From contig NC_019954.2 of assembly GCF_000328765.2 (NCBI RefSeq), positions 810,501 through 874,500 on the forward strand: a stretch of DNA of 64,000 nt, in the 5' to 3' direction. Positions 58,914 to 64,000 of this stretch are shown piece by piece. This stretch comes from Tepidanaerobacter acetatoxydans Re1. Lineage in GTDB: Bacteria > Bacillota > Thermosediminibacteria > Thermosediminibacterales > Tepidanaerobacteraceae. The notes below the pieces were generated by a model, which was not told the DNA's origin, did not search any database, and saw nothing but the letters and a program-made list of their open reading frames with translations. The position numbers and the translations under genes were made by a program. Within the stretch, counting starts at the first letter, position 1, and every line of letters begins with the position of its first letter.

Positions 58914-60557
58914 TTATGGCACAGGCACAGCCCCAATGTTTAATCTTACTGTTGACAATACTAACACATCTACCTTCAGCACAACTTTTTCCAACATTTC
59001 GGTTTCACTCAGCAATTCCGTTATTACGCTTTCTATAGTCGGTACCAAGGCCGCATGCATCTCAGGTTCGGCATCAGGTAAATCCACAAAGAAACTGAAT
59101 TCTACGTCTTCGCCCATTTCATATTCAATATCGTCGGTGCCGATATAATATATTTGCTTGTGGATTATACCTTGGATGATTACCTTATTTGCAATGATTT
59201 GAGCAGTAATTGATGTAACCTCTGCATCAACATCCCTTATCTTTTGAGTTGGTTTATCCATTGTTATAATATCTTGTAAAAGAGTTTGGCCGGTAGTTTC
59301 GCCTACCACTTCATCTACAAGAAGGATTGGTTCTTCTGTTCCTTCGATAATATTTAGGCTGGTATTCTGTGTGACTACAACAGAAAATTGAATAACTACT
59401 TTTTGCGTTAAATCATTACTGTTTTCAAGAGCATAATTAATTGTTTCAATGGTTGATTCTACTTGAACATGCATGCCGGGAGTGGCTCCTTCCACATCTA
59501 CAAAGAGACTGAAAGGTATATCTTCCGCTTGGTGATATTCTATATTGTCAAGTCCTACATAGAATATTTGTTTATGGAGAATTCCTTGAATAATTACCTT
59601 ATCTGTTATCACATCAGTTAGTATATCTTGCACTACGGCCGTTATTTCGTCAACTTTAAGTGCCGGTTGATTTAGTGTTACCGTTGTTTCAACTATAAGC
59701 TGCTGCGAGTTTTGCCCCTCAATTTCAGATACATAATAAAGCGGTGTTTCTTCTTCTCCTGTTTCAACTTCAAGATTTTGAACATCTGTTACTATAACAG
59801 AAAAAGACAATATGACCTTCTGGTGCAGAGTTGTCGAATCTAAAAGCGTGAAGGCTACATGTTCCACCACAGGTGTTACGGTTGTGTTCATTCCAGGTAA
59901 TGCTCCATCTATATCAATAAAGTAGCTGATAGGTATAAGTTCTGTCTGATGGTGAACAACTGCATCCTCACCAACATAGAATATCTGCTTGTGAAGTGTT
60001 CCTTGAATAATGACTTTATCCTGTATAACAGTAGTATTCAGGTTTTCTACCAAAGCCCTTATTTCCTTTACCTTAATTGCAATTTCTTCCAGCGTTACGG
60101 CGGATTCTACCATTTTTTGGATAGAACCTTCACCGATTAAAACGGGAACCTTAATTAAAGCCATTTTTTCATCCTCCCTTTTTCCTCCCATTTGATTAAT
60201 TTCCAAAACATCTAATATATTTTGTGACACACTATCATGTGAGGACTCTTTACATAAATCCAACTCATCTTCCGCTTTCTTAAAATCATCTTCTTCGTTA
60301 TAGTGCAAGTATTGTTCCGGCGTTTCTTCTTGAAGTTTTGAACATGATTCTAAATTTTTGTCCTTACCACCTCTTTCTGCATGAACTTCATCGCTCTTGT
60401 CAAATACCGTTAAACAGTCTAAATTGTTGACAGATTTTAATTGTTGAATCTTAACCTTATGAAATCCGCCTATAAAATTTTTTGGTTTTACCATGTAATA
60501 ATAAACTACAAGAAACAGTAAAAAAATTATTACAGCAAAGCCTATTAAAATCACCAC
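58914..60557 (-). CDS. Multi-SPOCS (DUF3794) protein C with N-terminal membrane anchor
   Basis: 547 residues from GTG 60557. Residues 1-22 form a membrane helix (VILIGFAVIIFLLFLVVYYYM). A charged, low-complexity linker (about 25-130) leads to three SPOCS domains. Their cores are very alike: VIIQGTLHKQIFYVGEDA, VIIQGILHKQIFYVGLDN and VIIQGIIHKQIYYIGTDD. An internal ATG at 60164 (MALIKVPVLIGEGS) has a perfect Shine-Dalgarno AAGGGAGG, so a soluble three-domain form of about 416 residues could also be made, or the annotated start may be a fusion of two ancestral genes. Ends with a strong terminator. Confidence 0.78.
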   Translation of the reverse strand: MVILIGFAVIIFLLFLVVYYYMVKPKNFIGGFHKVKIQQLKSVNNLDCLTVFDKSDEVHAERGGKDKNLESCSKLQEETPEQYLHYNEEDDFKKAEDELDLCKESSHDSVSQNILDVLEINQMGGKREDEKMALIKVPVLIGEGSIQKMVESAVTLEEIAIKVKEIRALVENLNTTVIQDKVIIQGTLHKQIFYVGEDAVVHHQTELIPISYFIDIDGALPGMNTTVTPVVEHVAFTLLDSTTLHQKVILSFSVIVTDVQNLEVETGEEETPLYYVSEIEGQNSQQLIVETTVTLNQPALKVDEITAVVQDILTDVITDKVIIQGILHKQIFYVGLDNIEYHQAEDIPFSLFVDVEGATPGMHVQVESTIETINYALENSNDLTQKVVIQFSVVVTQNTSLNIIEGTEEPILLVDEVVGETTGQTLLQDIITMDKPTQKIRDVDAEVTSITAQIIANKVIIQGIIHKQIYYIGTDDIEYEMGEDVEFSFFVDLPDAEPEMHAALVPTIESVITELLSETEMLEKVVLKVDVLVLSTVRLNIGAVPVP

Positions 60558-60805
60558 CTTCCCAAAATGCTTTAAAAACGATTAGTCTATGTATTTAATA
60601 CTTAAAACACTTGTTAAAAATATTAATTAATTCCGGGTTAATTCCATTATATGAATTCAACTATCTTCCTGTTCCTATTATGCGAATAATTTTCGGAACA
60701 GTTATTTTAATAATGTTATTTTTAATAAATTGTTTTATAAGTCGTAACCGATTTATGTCCACAAGAATAATATAAAGAAAGTTATTTTTTAAAGGGGTGG
60801 TTTGT
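60558..60805. other. Divergent promoter region with inverted repeat
   Basis: An AT-rich region between SPOCS protein C (minus) and the NMT1-type binding protein (plus). CTGTTCC (60669-60675) and GGAACAG (60695-60701) form a 7-bp inverted repeat that could be an operator. No convincing sporulation-sigma promoter could be assigned by eye. Confidence 0.45.
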
Positions 60806-61909
60806 TTGAGACGTATAGCACTGCTTTTAGTTGCGGTTATGCTGTTTTCAGTAACTGTTACTGGATGTGGAGGGCAGGCGGTAAAAGAGAAAACCGATAA
60901 CGTGACACCTGAAGAAGTACAAAAAGAACAAACTATCGGAAAAAAACCTGAACTTGAGCCTCTTTCCCCGCCCGTAAAGGTGACGGTTGGAATGAAGGAA
61001 GTAGTATCTGATGCAGGTGTGCTTATAGGTATGGCCAAAGGTTATTACGAGGAACTGGGCATTGAAATTGAATCTATTGCTTTCAATACCGGTCAAGATA
61101 TGATAAATGCCTTGGGAGCAGGCCAGCTTGATGTAGGATGTACCGTTACGGCATCTGGACTGTTTAATGCAATTCTTCGAGATATACCGATAAAAATTGT
61201 CGGAGACAAAGGTATTAATGTCGAAGGCCAGGGATATTATCGTTTAATGATACGCAAAGACTTGGTAGATGAGATAAAAGACTTTAAGGATTTAAGAGGG
61301 CGTAAACTTGCTGTAGTAGGCACCGCTTCTCTTGATGAAATTGCCCTAGACCGAGTACTGAATCAGGGAGGGATGACTACAAATGATGTAGATTTACAAG
61401 TCATCAGAAGTTTTCCCGATATAGTGGCTGCTATGAGCAATAAAAGCATCGATGGAGGCATGGTAATCGAACCCTTTGTAGCTGCCGCTATCGCCAAAGA
61501 TATTGCGGATCCGTGGAAAGACCCTTCAGAGTATGATCCTGATGCTCAAACTGCGCTTTTGGTCTATGGAAAGAGCATGCTTGACCAGCCGGAAGTTGCT
61601 AACCGTTTCATGGTTGCTTATATTAAAGCCATAAGAGATTACAATGATGCCTTTTTTAAAAACATAAATAAAGACGAAATCATATCAATCCTTGCAGAGT
61701 ATTCAGTTGTAAAAGAGAAGGAACTCTATGAAAAAATGTACCCTGTTGGCTTTAATCCAGATGGTTTCGTAAGAATGAAAGGTATCCAAATGGACCTTGA
61801 CTGGTATAAACAAAGAGATTTATTAAAAGGAGAATTAGAGGCCGAAGATGTGGTAGACAACAGCTATGCCGAATATGCCGTTAAAATATTGGGAAGATAT
61901 TCCAAATAG
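60806..61909 (+). CDS. SsuA/TauA/NMT1-type ABC transporter substrate-binding lipoprotein
   Basis: About 367 residues from TTG 60806, chosen because AAGGGGTGG lies 5 bases upstream. The lipoprotein signal ends TVTGCGGQ. The type 2 binding fold has KVTVGMKEVVSDAGVLIGMAKGYYEELGI, the usual SsuA/NMT1 opening, then GAGQLDVGCTVTASGLFNA and DLRGRKLAVVGTASLDEIALDRVL. The substrate may be a sulfonate, nitrate-like anion or vitamin precursor; sequence alone does not decide. A 9-bp hairpin separates it from the permease gene. Confidence 0.88.
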   Translation: MRRIALLLVAVMLFSVTVTGCGGQAVKEKTDNVTPEEVQKEQTIGKKPELEPLSPPVKVTVGMKEVVSDAGVLIGMAKGYYEELGIEIESIAFNTGQDMINALGAGQLDVGCTVTASGLFNAILRDIPIKIVGDKGINVEGQGYYRLMIRKDLVDEIKDFKDLRGRKLAVVGTASLDEIALDRVLNQGGMTTNDVDLQVIRSFPDIVAAMSNKSIDGGMVIEPFVAAAIAKDIADPWKDPSEYDPDAQTALLVYGKSMLDQPEVANRFMVAYIKAIRDYNDAFFKNINKDEIISILAEYSVVKEKELYEKMYPVGFNPDGFVRMKGIQMDLDWYKQRDLLKGELEAEDVVDNSYAEYAVKILGRYSK

Positions 61910-61920
61910 GTAATATATGC

Positions 61921-61949
61921 GGCCGAAAATCGAATACCGGTTTTCGGCC
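61921..61949 (+). promoter_or_regulatory. Perfect hairpin between binding-protein and permease genes
   Basis: GGCCGAAAA (61921-61929) pairs exactly with TTTTCGGCC (61941-61949). No T-run follows. It sits where mglB and oppA also have such hairpins. Confidence 0.8.
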
Positions 61950-61975
61950 AACTTAATGAAAAAAGGAGAAATACC

Positions 61976-62830
61976 ATGAGCTTATTTGAAGAACATATTT
62001 ACAAAAACATTGAACAGATGAATATTGTTATTAAAGAAGAAGAGTGCAAACCCAAGACAAAATTGGTGAATAAAGCGATTATATTAAAAGTCCTGACTTT
62101 TTTCTCCCCGTCGTTACTCTTGGTATTATGGGAGTTATTCGCGCGATGGGGGCTTATTGATGTTCGATTGTTTTCAAGCCCTGTAATGATTTTCAAAACT
62201 ATGATTCCGATGCTTTATTCAGGGGAACTTTTGTATCATACCCTTATCAGTGCTCGAAGAATACTGCTGGGATTTATAGCCGGAGCCGTGCCTGGAGTAG
62301 TCCTAGGTTTATCAATGGGACTTTTTCCACCGGTAAGGGCCAGTCTTATGCCTATGGTAGCAGTCACCTTCCCAATTCCAAAACTGGCGATTATGCCGCT
62401 GATTCTTATTATTTTTGGCCTAGGTGAAACGTCGAAAATATTTACCATAGCCATTGGGGTGTTCTACCTAGTCTTAATAAATACCATGGCGGGTGTATTA
62501 AATATTGATGAAATATATCTTGACATAGCAAAAAACTTTGGAGCAAGCCCTTTTCAGTTTTACACAACAGTGGCTTTTCCCGGAGCACTGCCCATGATAT
62601 TCGCAGGCTTTAAGCTGGGTATGGGTACTGCCTTGCTGCTGATAGTAGCAGCAGAACTTTCGGCAGCAAAAGCGGGAGTTGGGTGGATGGTCTGGCGAGC
62701 ATATGACATGTTCGATATTGAGAAAATGTTTGTAGCTCTTATAACAATGGCTTTCTTAGGATATATTTTCTCATGTCTTTTAGATATTGCGGAAAAAATT
62801 GTTATACCTTGGGCAAACAACAGGAGGTGA
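61976..62830 (+). CDS. ABC transporter permease, SsuC/TauC family
   Basis: 284 residues. The N-terminal cytoplasmic tail is about 45 residues; six membrane helices follow. The domain has LLVLWELFARWGLIDVRLFSSP, PIPKLAIMPLILIIFGLGETSKIF and the ATPase-coupling DIAKNFGASPFQFYTTVAFPGALP. ATG after AAAAGGAG. The homodimeric channel works with the flanking binding protein and ATPase. Confidence 0.92.
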   Translation: MSLFEEHIYKNIEQMNIVIKEEECKPKTKLVNKAIILKVLTFFSPSLLLVLWELFARWGLIDVRLFSSPVMIFKTMIPMLYSGELLYHTLISARRILLGFIAGAVPGVVLGLSMGLFPPVRASLMPMVAVTFPIPKLAIMPLILIIFGLGETSKIFTIAIGVFYLVLINTMAGVLNIDEIYLDIAKNFGASPFQFYTTVAFPGALPMIFAGFKLGMGTALLLIVAAELSAAKAGVGWMVWRAYDMFDIEKMFVALITMAFLGYIFSCLLDIAEKIVIPWANNRR

Positions 62831-62835
62831 GCTTA

Positions 62836-63630
62836 TTGTATCCCACCGAGGTTATACGCATAGAAAAACTAAATAAAGAGTTTTATACACGCAAGGAAAA
62901 GGTTGTTGCGATTAAAGACTTAGATTTATCGGTAAGGGAAGGTGAATTTTTATGCATTTTGGGTCCTAGCGGCTGTGGCAAGACCACACTGCTTAGGATT
63001 TTGGCCGGTTTGGAAAAGCAAACCAAAGGAAAGGTGTTTATGAGGTCGAAAAATCCTGAAAAACCTTTGACATCAATGGTGTTTCAGGGCGATTCCGTAT
63101 TTCCATGGATGACGGTTGCGGAAAACGTAGCTTACAGTTTGAGAATTAGAGGTTTCCCAAGTGATAAAAGATTGAACATAGTCGAGCATTATTTAAAATT
63201 AATGGGTCTGGACAAATTTGCAAATGCCTTTCCTTATCAATTATCCGGTGGGATGAAACAGAGAATCAATGTTGCACGGGCTTTTGTAAGTGACCCTGAA
63301 ATTTTACTTATGGATGAGCCTTTTGGAGCTCTTGACGAACAAAATCGGCTGATTTTACAGCAAGAACTCTTAAAAATATGGGATGGCAGCGGCAAAACTT
63401 CTATTTTTATAACACACAGTATTGACGAAGCGCTTCTTTTGGCTGATAGGATAATGGTAATGACAGCACATCCCGGGAAAGTTAAAGCAATAGTTCCGGT
63501 GGATATTCCAAGACCGAGAGATATTCTATCATTACGTTCATCGCCCAGATTTGCAACATTATTTAGAGAGATATGGCAGCTGCTGCAAGAAGAAGTATTA
63601 AAAGCTAAAACCACAGAGTTTAAAGCATAA
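62836..63630 (+). CDS. ABC transporter ATPase, SsuB/TauB family
   Basis: 264 residues from TTG 62836, set by AGGAGGTGA at 62822-62830; longer in-frame starts lie inside the permease gene. Walker A GPSGCGKTT, Q-loop VFQGDSVFPWMT, signature LSGGMKQRI, Walker B ILLMDEPFGALDEQ and switch FITHSIDEA. C-terminal MTAHPGKVKAIVPVDIPRPR is typical of the nitrate/sulfonate/taurine group. Completes a three-gene importer. Confidence 0.93.
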   Translation: MYPTEVIRIEKLNKEFYTRKEKVVAIKDLDLSVREGEFLCILGPSGCGKTTLLRILAGLEKQTKGKVFMRSKNPEKPLTSMVFQGDSVFPWMTVAENVAYSLRIRGFPSDKRLNIVEHYLKLMGLDKFANAFPYQLSGGMKQRINVARAFVSDPEILLMDEPFGALDEQNRLILQQELLKIWDGSGKTSIFITHSIDEALLLADRIMVMTAHPGKVKAIVPVDIPRPRDILSLRSSPRFATLFREIWQLLQEEVLKAKTTEFKA

Positions 63631-63686
63631 ACCGGAACAACCAAAAAACAATGATGAATTCGCATAAATAAAAGGGGAGATGTCGA

Positions 63687-64000
63687 TTGAACATTTTTAC
63701 CGGAATCATACTTGCAATTGCAGTAAGTGTAGATGGTTTATCTGCCGGAATAATTTACGGAATGAAAGATATAAAAATTCCCTGGTTTTCACAACTGGTT
63801 ATAGTAGCGGCCACTTCCTGTGCATTTGTGACGGCTATGGTTTTTGGAAATATTGCAATAGGATTTTTTTATCCCATCGAAACCAAATTCATAGGGTCTA
63901 TACTGCTGTCGATTTTAGGTATCTGGTCGCTTTTAAAGACATACGCAAGAGAAAATAGCAGCATAAGCACAAAAACTATCGCCAGTTTTCAAATAAAGCC
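63687..64000 (+). CDS. ytaF: YtaF/MntP-like sporulation membrane protein, N-terminal part
   Basis: The frame from TTG 63687 (AAAGGGGAGATG upstream) runs off the window end, giving 104 residues. IILAIAVSVDGLSAGIIYGMKDIKIPW is the YtaF opening, related to MntP manganese exporters (Asp in SVDGLSAG). Three hydrophobic helices are visible. YtaF is annotated as a sporulation membrane protein; its biochemical role is unproven. The C-terminal half lies outside. Confidence 0.82.
   Translation, partial: MNIFTGIILAIAVSVDGLSAGIIYGMKDIKIPWFSQLVIVAATSCAFVTAMVFGNIAIGFFYPIETKFIGSILLSILGIWSLLKTYARENSSISTKTIASFQIK

Noticed and set aside
63680-63958. A 92-codon Cys/His/Arg-rich frame at the window end
   Set aside because: It is an out-of-frame shadow of the YtaF-like gene, whose own frame starts at TTG 63687 and runs past the window end.

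Overview
The window is 64 kb of low-GC DNA that reads as one chromosomal segment of an anaerobic, spore-forming Clostridia-type Firmicute. Supporting signs are strong Shine-Dalgarno sites, frequent TTG and GTG starts, lipoprotein-type ABC binding proteins, SLH and cohesin modules, an EFR1 ferredoxin, clostridial-length urocanase with formimidoyl-THF recycling, SPOCS (DUF3794) proteins and a YtaF-like gene. A Tepidanaerobacter/Thermosediminibacter-like organism is a guess only. No rRNA, complete tRNA, prophage or CRISPR array was seen.

Layout. (1) 1-11.5 kb, sugar uptake and surface galactoside use: end of a PfkB sugar kinase, mglBAC, a 1825-residue secreted GH2 beta-galactosidase carrying LamG, NPCBM, cohesin and Ig-like modules, and an SLH-anchored protein. 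The likely logic is that the surface enzyme releases galactose, MglBAC imports it and cytoplasmic kinases use it. (2) 11.5-12.6 kb: decayed IS110-family element and inverted repeats. (3) 12.8-18.7 kb: a secreted GHL10-type putative glycosidase, a flavodoxin/SCP2/membrane fusion protein and an EFR1 flavodoxin-ferredoxin. (4) 18.8-30.9 kb, signalling: three separate ECF sigma/anti-sigma-like pairs, a DIP1984 protein, a PadR-DUF2812 pair with a visible operator, gene remnants, a secreted membrane-anchored protein of unknown function and a two-component system.

(5) 31-42.5 kb: divergent cysK, then a histidine catabolism locus: DapF-fold two-cysteine racemase (candidate histidine racemase), hutH, Na+ symporter, hutU, ftcD, hutI, fchA and folT. 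folT follows a clear tetrahydrofolate riboswitch whose downstream hairpin masks the ribosome binding site. This ties folate import to a pathway that discharges a one-carbon unit onto THF. (6) 43-49.2 kb: an orphan Fis-type HTH fragment and an oppABCDF peptide importer. (7) 49.4-60.6 kb: the most unusual region. It has four proteins made of about 13 SPOCS domains, a small TasA/camelysin-like protein, three glycosyltransferases and an FkbM methyltransferase. I propose an undescribed glycosylated surface or spore structure. (8) 60.8-64 kb: an SsuABC/TauABC-type importer and the start of a YtaF/MntP-like protein.

A recurring device is a strong hairpin, lacking an immediate T-run, placed just after the most abundantly needed first cistron (mglB, oppA, the NMT1-type binding protein, the TasA-like protein, the beta-galactosidase). 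These probably set unequal protein levels within operons.
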